The position numbers and the translations under genes are program-made. Below are positions 18,016 through 27,197 of a stretch of 64,000 nt of DNA, in pieces; within the stretch, counting starts at the first letter, position 1; every line of letters starts with the position of its first letter. The DNA comes from Reddybacter sp041277045 (lineage in GTDB: Bacteria; Pseudomonadota; Gammaproteobacteria; Pseudomonadales; Porticoccaceae), in NCBI GenBank assembly GCA_041277045.1, contig JBGFSY010000004.1:310001-374000 (forward strand), read 5' to 3'. The notes under the pieces are model-generated. The model saw only the letters and a program-made list of their open reading frames with translations, did no database searches and was not told where the DNA came from.

Positions 18016-20807
18016 TTAAGGCAACTTAAGGCAGGTGCTATTGCTAGCCAATAATTCGGAGACTCTCTTTAGTAGAGTTTTGGCGCTGTAAGGTTTATGC
18101 AGTATATCCTGGGAATGGTTGTCGATGATGTCGTTGGTGTGATGCTAGCCGGTGAAGCCACTGGCGAGTTGAGTGATAACCTGATGGTGTTTTCCATGGA
18201 CAATAGCGAGTAATTGGAAACCGTCCATATCGGGCATTATGACATCGGAAATTAATAGATCGATAGATTCTTTATTCAGGACCTCGAGAGCATCGTGGGC
18301 GTTTTCTACGGCGATAACCCGAGAACACGATAACCCGAGAACCCGAGAACCCGATAACCCGATAACCCGATAACCCGATAACCCGATAACCCGAGAACCC
18401 GAGAACCCGAGAACCCGAGAACCCGAGAACCCGAGAACCCGAGAACCCGAGAACCCGAGAACCCGAGAACCCGAGAACCCGAGAACCCGAGAACCTCGTT
18501 GGCTTAAAATCTCTTCGCTCAATACCAGTAGCGCGGGCTCGTCATCGGCGATAAGTATGGTCGCCTGCCAACTGTGTGTAAGCTCTTCAGTGATTATTTT
18601 TATTTTTTTACCATGGTCTATAAATCGGTCGCGGGGAAAATAGAAAACCATTTGTGTGCCATGGTTGACCTCCGAATAAACTTTGATGGCACCCTTATTT
18701 TGCTTAACAAAACCATAAACCTGAGATAAACCAAACCCTGTTCCTTTGCTGCCTTTGGTTGAGAAAAAGGGATCGAATACCTGCTCCTGTGTTTCTTTAT
18801 CCATACCGCTACCGGTGTCGGTGATGCTAATAAGAACGTAGTCTCCGGGCTTTAGCTGCAGCGCTTGACCATCAAATACTCCAATTTCTTCACTGCGGGT
18901 GCGAATACTCAGTTGACAGTTGTCACTTTTTTCATGGCGTGCATGGCGTTAATACTAATATTTAGAATTGCATCTTCCAGCTCACTACTATCGAGTTTAA
19001 CCGGCCAGAGGTTAGCATCGAGACCCATTACCAAAGCAATGCGAGGGGTCAATGTTTTTTCCAGCATATGCTGCTGGTCGCGTAGCAGAGTATTGATGTC
19101 CACTTGCTCTGCGATGGGTGTAGCGGTGTCGTTACGAGCGAAAGCGAGAAGACGCTGAGTGAGTTTGGCACCACGTTGGCCAGCATGGGCAATTTCTTCG
19201 GCGTATTTTGCGAGTTTAGGTTGGCTGTCTAATGCGCCCTGTAATAACTCAGAGTAGCCGGAGACAATACTGAGCATATTATTAAAATCGTGAGCAATAC
19301 TACCGGTGAGCTTGCCCAGCGCATCCATTTTCTGGCTGCGACGTAGTTGATCCTCTTGTTGTTTGATTTGGCTTAAATCCTGGCAAGTGGCAATAAAACG
19401 ACATTTGCCGCCTTTGGTGGTGCTAAATTCAGCGACCGATAGACGGGTTGGAAAAAGCTCACCATTTTTGCGCAGGGCTTGTATTTAAGTACCCGCACCC
19501 AGTTTACTTAGGTTGCCTGTATCTAGGTACACGGCCATGGCCTGTGCGAACCCACTACAAAGGGGTTCTGGTATTAATTGAACGATATTTTGTCCGACAA
19601 TTTCCTCGGCACTGTAGCCAAATAGTTTTTCTGCAGCCTTGTTGAATGTCAGTACAGCACTTGTTTCGTCATAGGTGGTCACGGCTTCCAGCATAGAGCT
19701 GAGATTATCTCGTTGCTCGGCTTCACTGATTGCGAGTGCGCGCTGGGCTTCTCGCTCGGCGGTTATATCACGCAAAATTGAATCGCAGTCGATGAGTTCA
19801 CCTGTTTTGTCTTTAAGAGGGGCGTTGTACCACTGGCAATAAATTGTACGGCCATCTTTACTCAGGTTCTTAGAAATGACAGTTCCACTGTCGGTACGGG
19901 CTTTGAGGTCGGTAATATGCTGGTCGAGTTTTAAATCGAGCTCTGCTGGGGCGATGAATTGGGGCATTTTCCCCTGAACTTCTGTAAAGGTGTAGCCAAA
20001 CATCGTTTCAGCCGCTTTATTCCAGCCGTTTACTACAGCATTGGATCCTGTGTAATTCCATTCGATAATTGCCAGAGGCGAATGGTCACGATAGGCTTTA
20101 AGATGTTGGGCCGATGCTCGTAGTCCCTCTTCCGCTAATTTACGTTTATGAATGGCTACGCCTTCAGCGACTAGCCGGATAATACTGCCGCTGTCATCTC
20201 GATTGGGGTAGATATTGAGTTGAATCCAGAGTAAACCTCGGGGTGAAAAACTGAGTACGTCTCGGCTAGTCGATTTCCCCGCCGCTGCTTGAGTGACATC
20301 ACTTTGTATTAAGGCTTGTACATTGGGGTCGTAGTTCCACCAGGGACAATCCCAAAACTTCTTGCCAATTACATCCTCCATGGTGATTGCGGTGGCCTTC
20401 AGTGGTGTGTGGTTGGTAAACACCAGGGTGCTGTCGCAGTCGAGGATACCCGTAGTAGTGCGTAGCCCATTGAGAAACTCATGCATTTGCCGATATAGGC
20501 TCTCAAGTCCCCCTTCAGTCTTATTGTCGATGAGAGGCTGGTTACTATCATCTGTGTCCGTTTTATGAGTAAGGGGAGTGGTCATTTTACGGATAAAAAA
20601 ATAGGCAATGCAGAGAATAATAGCGGTCTAAATGCCGTTTGCCAGCAAATGGTTGAAGGTGTTGGCGCGTATGAGTGTTAGGCTGAGTGCTTGTAGCGAA
20701 TTATCCAAAAGCTGGATCAGCTGATGGTGGGCCAGCAGTGTATTTATCAGGCTATTTAGTGATAGGCTAACGAGGGTTATTAGTGTTAATTGCCAACGCA
20801 ATTTCAT
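18016..20807 (-). pseudogene. Hybrid PAS sensor histidine kinase with receiver, disrupted
   Basis: The rebuilt product starts at ATG 20807 (AGGATAGG upstream) with two hydrophobic segments, then about three PAS domains (to 19380), a HisKA H-box GSIAHDFNNML, N-box LNISINAMHAM, G-boxes DTGSGMD and KGTGFGLSQVYG, and a receiver domain (ILIADDEPALL, phosphoacceptor DVIMPDMDG, KPYS). Lesions are TAG 20628-20630, TAA 19485-19487, a frameshift near 18915-18930 and TAG 18145-18147. All pieces before the frameshift share one frame. The receiver also contains an expanded octamer repeat. Fragments could be expressed, but the full kinase cannot be made without recoding. Confidence 0.85.
18311..18494. repeat. 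Octamer tandem repeat (about 23 copies) in a receiver domain
   Basis: Units of 8 nt, CCGAGAAC and CCGATAAC, run without spacers; the first (GCGATAAC) and third (ACGATAAC) are imperfect. Five CCGATAAC copies are clustered at 18351-18390 and thirteen identical CCGAGAAC copies at 18391-18494. On the coding (minus) strand three units encode an eight-residue repeat, SRVLGFSG or SRVIGLSG, inserted between LSQRG and RVIAVENAHDA of the receiver. The insertion is about 168 nt, so the frame is preserved. Confidence 0.95.
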
Positions 20808-21009
20808 CAAACCTATCCTTGGTTACATTTTGTGAAAATTGAAGCCAAGCTAGAATGGTTTCTATCCTTCTAAACACCCTGGTGGACGTGTATCTTTACA
20901 CCGGATTTGTTGGGTCAGAATCTCCCTATTTTCGAGGTGAGTCAATGAAGAGTATTGGCTGTCGAGCTAATATTAAGAGCCAGTTCACAAAAACATTTGA
21001 AAGGACCAT
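20808..21009. other. Divergent intergenic region
   Basis: About 200 nt between the dead kinase gene and the secreted-protein gene. GAAAGGACC just before 21010 is the ribosome site of the latter. No clear operator was seen. Confidence 0.4.
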
Positions 21010-21567
21010 ATGAAAACCAAAATTTTAAAACTCTGCACGGCATTGGTCTCACTCATAATTGGTTTTGCCATTGTGCATAGTCTCAATCCCAGTAGAGAAG
21101 ACGCGCATACAACACAGCCTAAACCAGAGCCGTTTGAATTTAAATATGGCGTTGAACTTGCCCTTGAATGTGTCTATGGAAGTGAGCCCTATGCTGTTCA
21201 TTTTTCAGCCTATCAACGACCTGATGTGAAGGTAGAGGGTGTTAATTACCAACGTGATTTTTGTGGCAAATTGCCTGGCCCTGGCGCAACACTGATTACT
21301 TTGGACTTTATGGATGAAGGCATCCGCGAAAGGTCTGTGGCGCTCAAATTTATCCATCACGATCAGGCAATACCCTCATCGGAAGAGCTATCCAGTTCGC
21401 CGGTTATCAACGAGAGTTTTCATAATGGCATCCCCCGTGGGCTTATTCAGAGTCGATTAGACTTGTCAAAAGTGGGGTTTTATACCCTTGTTATAGAAAT
21501 TGGGGAGGGCGTTGTTTCCGATAACGAGGTTGTCAGAATTCCTTTTATGGTAGGTATGGATTTGTAA
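21010..21567 (+). CDS. Secreted or membrane-anchored protein of unknown function
   Basis: A 185-residue protein with an N-terminal hydrophobic segment (residues 7-24) that could be a signal peptide or anchor. The rest is periplasmic-type, with LALECVYGSEPYAVHFSAYQRP and a second cysteine in RDFCGKLPGPGA (possible disulfide), ending in a beta-rich FYTLVIEIGEG region. A GAAAGGACC ribosome site precedes the ATG. I recognise no function. It is the only intact gene between the dead kinase and the dead enoyl-CoA hydratase. Confidence 0.75.
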   Translation: MKTKILKLCTALVSLIIGFAIVHSLNPSREDAHTTQPKPEPFEFKYGVELALECVYGSEPYAVHFSAYQRPDVKVEGVNYQRDFCGKLPGPGATLITLDFMDEGIRERSVALKFIHHDQAIPSSEELSSSPVINESFHNGIPRGLIQSRLDLSKVGFYTLVIEIGEGVVSDNEVVRIPFMVGMDL

Positions 21568-21604
21568 ACGCTGTCTGCTATCACCGAGAAAATAAGGGGC
21601 TTTA

Positions 21605-22321
21605 ATGAGTGATTTAATTCTTGTGCGAAATCAGGGTGCAATCCGCTTTATTTCGATGAATCGCCCCGACAAGCTAAATGCCATGAGTGAGGCGCTGGTC
21701 GATGAGTTGTCATGAAAGTTGTGTGTGGCCGAAGCTGACCCAGCTGTCGCCGTAATTGTTATCAGCGGTGAGAGCAGGGCCTTTAGTGCTGGTTCCGACC
21801 TGTCAGACTGGGATGCCGTAATCCCACGCCAGCACGAGACGTGGCGGTAGGCTTAACTTGATTGATGGATTTTTATGGTCAGTTAGTCGCCATGAACAAG
21901 CCCTTAATTGCAGCTGTGCAGGGCTATGTGCTCTGCGGAGGTTGTAACCTGGCGATTAGTTGTGATCTGGTAGTAGCGGGGGAGTCGGCAATTTTTGGTT
22001 ACCCGGAAGTGCGTTTAGGTTTGGCGGCAACGGGGGTAACGCCTACCCTTGTGCATCAAATTGGTCGTAAAGCCGCCTTTGAATTGCTCATTTTGTGTGA
22101 AAATATTGATGCGCAGCAAGTTTTAAATTTTGGCATGATCAATCGCATTGTGCCGAATGATCAAGTAATGACAGCAGCGACAAAAATGGCTGAGCAGCTT
22201 GCGAGTTTTAATCACGATGCTTCGTTGTTGACCAAACAAACACTGCGCCGCTGACCTACCTGTCGGCAAGGCGATTGAGCTAGGTGTAGATATGGGCTTT
22301 ACGGCAAAAATGTACCAGTGA
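21605..22321 (+). pseudogene. Enoyl-CoA hydratase/isomerase, disrupted
   Basis: Joined frames show a crotonase: NRPDKLNAMSEALVDEL, the oxyanion-hole strand RAFSAGSDLSD, then KPLIAAVQGYVLCGGCNLAISCDLVVAGE and PEVRLGLAATG, ending in AKMYQ. Breaks are TGA at 21713-21715, further stops and a frameshift near 21848-21860 and a frameshift near 22250. In active family members the second motif is normally GGG; here it is CGGC. It would have acted in fatty-acid or related acyl-CoA catabolism. Confidence 0.88.
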
Positions 22322-22402
22322 AAACAAGAGGGTTGAGTTTTTTAAATAATAAAAAACCGGGAAATTAATAAAAATTTACCCTTTTTATTAATTTATAAGC
22401 GA

Positions 22403-23150
22403 TTATTTAGTGTCGATATTATAGTTGTTATGAATACTCATGAAGCGGCTGTCCAACCAGTGGGCAAAGCCCATGGTAGGCCGAATGGTGGGTGTTTCAC
22501 CGTAGGGACCTGGTAGCAGCTGTTTTATTTCGCGCAGTCGCCAAACTTGAAAATGCTCAAATGGGTACGGCTTTTAGCCTTTTCAAAGTTACGGTCATTG
22601 GATGACTTCTTCACTTCAATATAGTTGCCAGCACGCCTTTTATCCGTGTTAATGCAGCGCACCAAATGCTTAGCTTGGGTGTCGATCATGCCGAATCAGG
22701 AGGCGGTGCAAACACTGTAGGGGCCGAACATTAGGAAGAAGTTAGGGGAGTTGGGAAACGTCGTAGGCCTGATAGCGGTTTTCTTCCCAGAAGTCACTCA
22801 AATCAACACTGTTTTTGCCTTCTACTTTAAGGTGGGCACGCTGTCTTTCTGAAAGACATCAAAGCCGGTGACGCACATTAGGGCGTCGATTTTACGCACG
22901 GTGCCATCCCTTGTGACCATGGTGTTTTCAGTGATTCTGCTAATCGGCATGGTCACTAGCTCTGCGTTATCACGGTTAAATACCGAGTGAAATTAGGTGG
23001 AAAAGCTGAGCCTTTTACAATCGAAATCATATGTAGGAATCAGTACTTCCTGTGTAACAGGGTCGTTGAAATATTAAGGTTTTTATCGTTTTGGCGCCCG
23101 AGAAGGCAATACTCTTGCCGGAGTTTGGCCCGGCGGGTTAGCATGGCAGA
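22403..23150 (-). pseudogene. Baeyer-Villiger/flavin monooxygenase, C-terminal remnant
   Basis: On the minus strand the joined frames read DFDCKRLSFS, FNRDNAELVTMPISRITEN, DGTVRKIDALMCVTGFDVF, VDLSDFWEENRYQAYDVS and NFFLMFGPYS, the typical C-terminal half of a Baeyer-Villiger monooxygenase. There are several frameshifts and in-frame stops, and the N-terminal FAD domain is missing; the segment that should hold it is occupied by the esterase gene. Together with that esterase it suggests a former ketone-degrading pair. Confidence 0.8.
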
Positions 23151-23195
23151 GTAATCAATAGCCATTTACTCTAACTAAATAGGAAGAAAATAATT

Positions 23196-24077
23196 ATGTC
23201 GGCAAGTGAAATTGAAGGACTTATCGAACAGTTAAAAGCCAACCCACTGGGTGGCACTCTCGACGAAATGCGTGCCCAGTTTGATGGTATGACCTCGCCT
23301 GTGGCGGATGATGTCGATGTCAAAGCCATCGACGTCGCTGGTGTGCCCTGTGAATTACACACCCCGCCTGGTGCAGATACTTCATGTATTATTATGTACG
23401 TCCACGGTGGTGGCTATTTGATTGGCTCTCTCAGCAGCCACCGGGCTGTGGTTGCCGAGTTGGCCCGTGCGGCCGGTTGCCAGGCTCTGGCAGTCGATTA
23501 CCGCTTAGCGCCCGAGCACGTTTACCCTGCAGCCGTTGATGACTCTATTTGTGCCTACCTCTGGTTACTGAACAATGGTTATAGCGCCGATAAAATTGTC
23601 ATCGCTGGTGACTCTGCCGGTGGTGGTTTGACAGTCGGCACCCTGGTTGCTCTGCGTGAAGGCAAGCATCCACTGCCTGCAGCCGGTGTGTGTATATCGC
23701 CCTGGGCTGATCTTGAAGCAACGGGTGAAACCTACCAAAGCCGTAAAGATATTGACCCCATGGTGAGTTACGATCTAATCGCGCCAATGGGCAAGGTCTA
23801 TATTGGTGCTGGTGATATTCAAGCGCCGACTGCTTCGCCCATTCACGCCGACCTCACGGGTTTGCCACCCCTGTTGATTCAGGTGGGTTCTGCCGAAACG
23901 CTGTACAGCGATTCCGAAACGCTAAGCAAAAATGCCAAAGCAGCGGGTGTTGAGGTGATTCTGGAAGAGTGGCAGGACATGATTCACGTTTGGCATTTGT
24001 TCTTTCCCCAATTGACCGATGGCCGCAAGGCGATTTCGCGCATTGGTGAATATGTCAAAGAAAAAACTGGCGCATAA
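23196..24077 (+). CDS. Alpha/beta-hydrolase esterase (HSL family)
   Basis: A 293-residue hormone-sensitive-lipase-type esterase. The oxyanion hole is HGGGY (about 70-74), the nucleophile lies in GDSAGGG (about 141-147), the acid is in the AETLYSDSE segment and the base is the histidine in MIHVWHLF. No signal peptide. AGGAAG lies upstream of the ATG. A Baeyer-Villiger monooxygenase remnant lies beside it on the other strand; such pairs commonly turn ketones into esters and then hydrolyse them, so this may be the survivor of that pathway (inference). A strong terminator follows. Confidence 0.92.
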   Translation: MSASEIEGLIEQLKANPLGGTLDEMRAQFDGMTSPVADDVDVKAIDVAGVPCELHTPPGADTSCIIMYVHGGGYLIGSLSSHRAVVAELARAAGCQALAVDYRLAPEHVYPAAVDDSICAYLWLLNNGYSADKIVIAGDSAGGGLTVGTLVALREGKHPLPAAGVCISPWADLEATGETYQSRKDIDPMVSYDLIAPMGKVYIGAGDIQAPTASPIHADLTGLPPLLIQVGSAETLYSDSETLSKNAKAAGVEVILEEWQDMIHVWHLFFPQLTDGRKAISRIGEYVKEKTGA

Positions 24078-24095
24078 CTAGCACTTGTCAGTCAT

Positions 24096-24130
24096 AAAAA
24101 GCCCTGGCTGAAATAGCACAGGGCTTTTTT
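24096..24130. terminator. Bidirectional rho-independent terminator
   Basis: AAAAAGCCCTG (24096-24106) pairs with CAGGGCTTTTT (24119-24129), with A and T tracts on both sides. It serves the esterase and the convergent methyltransferase gene. Confidence 0.9.
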
Positions 24131-24178
24131 ATTGCCGTTTGTTTTTGCAGCAGAGCTTTCTTATCACTTACACTTTGC

Positions 24179-25012
24179 TTACAAAGGTTTGCTGGCAACC
24201 GCGATGACGGCAGGCCAGGGCAGGTCGATAGGATTTTTTGATTCTGCAACGCAGGCAATAATCTCACTGTGGATCTTCTCCCGATTTGCCTCCTCCTGGG
24301 CCTCAAGTAGCATTGCCGTGCGCACGGTGCTTTTATAAATCGTATCAAGTAGCTCCTGACCTGAATTAGGCTGCCAGTGAAGCGTTAGTTCACTAATGTT
24401 GATGTCGTTAAAACCGGCTGTTGTAAGCGCCCTTTGACTCTCAACGGGTTCACCAAAGCGAAAAAAAGGTGGTGCCTCGGGCAGGGCGACATCCATTGAA
24501 CCGTGTCGAGAAATAGCACCGAGTACCAATTCGAAAAAGGGGTGCTTTTCTGGCGGCGCCCACACCGTAAAAGCGAACTTGCCCCCGGGTTTGAGTATGC
24601 GCCAGGCTTCGCTAATGGCCTTGTCGGGGGCGGCCATATGTAAGAGGCCAAAGGGACATACGGCGGCATCAAAAAAACCACTGGGGAAAACCAAGTGTTC
24701 GGCATCGCCCTCATAAAAAAGGGCATTGGGAAAGTTGCGCGTGGCCTCGCCAATCATCGCCGCCGAAAAATCGACCCCGGTGGCAATGGCACCGCGAGCC
24801 TGCGCTGCACCAGCGGTATAACCGGGGCCGGTGGCGATATCGAGAAAAACGCTGCCCGCTGCAACCTCGACGGCATCGAGCAGGGGTTCAACGGCCTGTC
24901 GGGTTATTTGGCCCGCGTAGTCACCGTAGTCTCTGGCTTTTTGGTTCCAGCCTTTTAATTCAAGATCCTTAACGGCGTCAGTGGCTTTATCCACGATTGT
25001 ATCGGTGCTCAT
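24179..25012 (-). CDS. Class I SAM-dependent methyltransferase
   Basis: A 277-residue Rossmann methyltransferase of the Methyltransf_11/25 type. Motif I is VFLDIATGPGYTAG, motif II is in ATGVDFSAAMI, the acidic segment is YEGDAEHLVF, and ILKPGGKFAFTVW is the usual post-motif strand. The substrate is unknown. The start at 25012 (MSTDTIVDK) is preferred over 25084 because it has GGAAGCG upstream and fits the family length. It is divergent from the antiporter gene. Confidence 0.87.
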   Translation of the reverse strand: MSTDTIVDKATDAVKDLELKGWNQKARDYGDYAGQITRQAVEPLLDAVEVAAGSVFLDIATGPGYTAGAAQARGAIATGVDFSAAMIGEATRNFPNALFYEGDAEHLVFPSGFFDAAVCPFGLLHMAAPDKAISEAWRILKPGGKFAFTVWAPPEKHPFFELVLGAISRHGSMDVALPEAPPFFRFGEPVESQRALTTAGFNDINISELTLHWQPNSGQELLDTIYKSTVRTAMLLEAQEEANREKIHSEIIACVAESKNPIDLPWPAVIAVASKPL

Positions 25013-25152
25013 TGATATCGCTTCCAGTTGTTTGGTGTTGCTTAGAATTATAGCTGCCTTGTTGCGTATATATTGCAATGGCATGATCTGGATTATTTAT
25101 ACTTAATGGCTTATTACAATAGCCTGCTTTAAACTTTTTATAGGGTTCTGGT

Positions 25153-26427
25153 ATGGATAACCTGTCCCATCTTGCTTTGATCTGGAGTGGCGTTCTTGTT
25201 GCCGGTTTTTTGGCGGGCAAAACAAAGCTCACGCCGGTACTCTTTTTTCTCGCCATTGGCTGCTTATTGGTGAATGTTGGTTTATTACCGGAGGGTGGAA
25301 CGCCTTTTATCAAGGGCTTTTCTGAGGTCGGTATTATCCTCATTATGTTTGCCCTCGGCTTTGAAGAGAGTGCCGATAATTTTCTCGGCAGCATTAAGCG
25401 CTCCTGGGGTATTGCCTTTTTTGGGGGCATTGTACCCTTCGCTATTGCCTGCTCTGCAGCTTGGTATTTTTGGCATAACTGGAATATCGCCATGCTCTGT
25501 GGTCTCACCATGACGTCCACGGCGGTGTCCTTAACCATGGCCACCCTTAAAAGCGAGGGCTTACAGAGCAGTCGGCCGGCTACGGGTATTTTGACCTCTG
25601 CGGTACTGGAAGATATTGCCTCGCTGGTGTTGGTGGCGGTATTGATACCGATTGCCGCTGGCGATGAAGCACTGAGTGCCCTGGCGATAGAGATCATCGT
25701 ATTAAAAGCGCTGGGCTTTTTTGCCATTGTTTCTGTTATCGGTATCTGGGTTTTTCCCCACGATTTGAGCCACAGCTGGTTTGCCAAAGTGCCACTACTT
25801 GGCCGCTACGGTTTGCGCGACTTGATCTCCTATAGCAAGGGTGAACATGCCACGCTGGTGATATTACTGCTGGCGACATTGGTGGGCATTTTGTCCCATC
25901 ACTTTGGCCTGCACCCCGCAGTGGGAGCCTATATGGCGGGCCTCGTCATGAAGGAGGAATACTTTCACTTTAATCATGAGGAGGCGGCGACAGCAAGCAC
26001 GGGGCAAGGCGACTACCAGGCCAATAAACGCATTATCGACAATGTCGCCTTTTCATGGATTGGCCCGGTATTTTTTGTCGACCTCGGTGCCAAGTTGATT
26101 TTTGATTGGGATATTTTTGTCGACGTTATTCCGGAGACGCTGATGTTAACCACCGGGATACTGGTAGGGCAGGTGATTTCGTCGGCCCTAGCAGCGCGTT
26201 ACACCGGCGGTTTCACCTTCGAAGAAGCCATGCTGATCGGTTTCGGTATGCTCGGGCGTGCGGAGCTGGCCTTCGTGGTGATGGACATCGCCTATGTGAA
26301 GCAGCAAATCTTCACCACAGAGGTGTTTTATACACTGATGTTTACCGCCTTCTGGCTTAACGTGGCCGTGCCTATTTCTATTAAGCTGTGGAAGCCCCGG
26401 TTTCTCGCCGCCCAGGCTAAAACATAA
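25153..26427 (+). CDS. Monovalent cation:proton antiporter (CPA2/Kef-like)
   Basis: Integral inner-membrane antiporter, 424 residues with about 12 hydrophobic segments and no TrkA-N regulatory domain. Family features include FALGFEESADNF in an early loop, TSTAVSLTMATLKSEG, the conserved acidic motif SAVLEDIASLVLV and GMLGRAELAFVVMDIA near the end. It probably exchanges Na+ or K+ for H+; the ion cannot be assigned from sequence. The stop is 8 nt from the end of the convergent permease gene. Confidence 0.88.
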   Translation: MDNLSHLALIWSGVLVAGFLAGKTKLTPVLFFLAIGCLLVNVGLLPEGGTPFIKGFSEVGIILIMFALGFEESADNFLGSIKRSWGIAFFGGIVPFAIACSAAWYFWHNWNIAMLCGLTMTSTAVSLTMATLKSEGLQSSRPATGILTSAVLEDIASLVLVAVLIPIAAGDEALSALAIEIIVLKALGFFAIVSVIGIWVFPHDLSHSWFAKVPLLGRYGLRDLISYSKGEHATLVILLLATLVGILSHHFGLHPAVGAYMAGLVMKEEYFHFNHEEAATASTGQGDYQANKRIIDNVAFSWIGPVFFVDLGAKLIFDWDIFVDVIPETLMLTTGILVGQVISSALAARYTGGFTFEEAMLIGFGMLGRAELAFVVMDIAYVKQQIFTTEVFYTLMFTAFWLNVAVPISIKLWKPRFLAAQAKT

Positions 26428-26435
26428 GTCTATTA

Positions 26436-27197
26436 TCAGACAAGCTGTCGCTTACGCCTTGTTGTGAGTTTAGACAGCAAAGCCATGATAGCGATGCACC
26501 AGACAATCACGGCGCCGCTTGGCAAATCTAAAAGCGAAGATAAAATCAAACCAAGCCCATAGCCAGCAGCACCTATCAGATAAGCGCTTAACAAGGTGTT
26601 TTTGCTGCCAATACTGCCGAGAGCGGGAATAATCAGGCTGGCAAAAACCAGATAGACACCGATTAACTGCACTGAATTGGTGATGGCTAATGCAAACAGT
26701 AGGTAGAAGCCAAGGTGGTCCAGGCGCTGTCGGAAGCTAAACAGGGTCAGCAAAATAAAGCCCGTCACCAAAGCTGTCGGCAGGAGTTGCTCCCAGGTGA
26801 TCCAGAGAATCTGCCCCACCAGTAAATCTTTAAGGGATTCACCGCCGTGGGGATTGTCCGAGAGAATTAAAAGGCTGGCAGTGGCGGCGAGGACAAAGAT
26901 TGCCCCGATAAGGGCTTCCTGATACGCCTGATAGTGCTTCTCCAGCGTGTTTAATACCACTGCTGTGATTGAGGCACTGCCCAGCGCCGCTAGCTGTACC
27001 TCCCAGCCATGGATGTCCCCGCCGAAGCGGTAGGCAGCAATGACCCCCAGTCCAGCAATTTGGGCAATCGCCAGGTCAATAAAAATAATGCCGCGTTTAA
27101 GGACTTCCTGCCCCAGTGGCACATGGGTAGCCAGTATCAACAGGCCGGCTATAAAAGCGGGCCCCAGGATGGAAAGCTCCAGGCCTTCAAGGCTCAT
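26436..27197 (-). CDS. Metal ABC transporter permease (ZnuB-like)
   Basis: A 253-residue membrane subunit of the ABC-3 (zinc/manganese) family with about eight hydrophobic segments; LGQEVLKRGIIFIDLAIAQIAGLG and YLVFASLIIPAL are characteristic. Its start overlaps the stop of the binding-protein gene (ATGA). No ATPase gene follows; the antiporter gene converges immediately. Zinc is the likeliest ion given the histidine-rich partners, but manganese or iron cannot be excluded. Confidence 0.88.
   Translation of the reverse strand: MSLEGLELSILGPAFIAGLLILATHVPLGQEVLKRGIIFIDLAIAQIAGLGVIAAYRFGGDIHGWEVQLAALGSASITAVVLNTLEKHYQAYQEALIGAIFVLAATASLLILSDNPHGGESLKDLLVGQILWITWEQLLPTALVTGFILLTLFSFRQRLDHLGFYLLFALAITNSVQLIGVYLVFASLIIPALGSIGSKNTLLSAYLIGAAGYGLGLILSSLLDLPSGAVIVWCIAIMALLSKLTTRRKRQLV

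Noticed and set aside
18311..18494. Possible CRISPR array
   Set aside because: The 8-nt units are contiguous and carry no unique spacers, and no cas genes are present.
24179..24348. Overlapping frames near 24.1-24.3 kb on both strands
   Set aside because: Out-of-frame shadows at the end of the methyltransferase gene and across the terminator.
24987..25787. Minus-strand ORF of 266 codons over the antiporter start
   Set aside because: It overlaps the methyltransferase start and the antiporter coding region and has low-complexity, non-protein-like composition.
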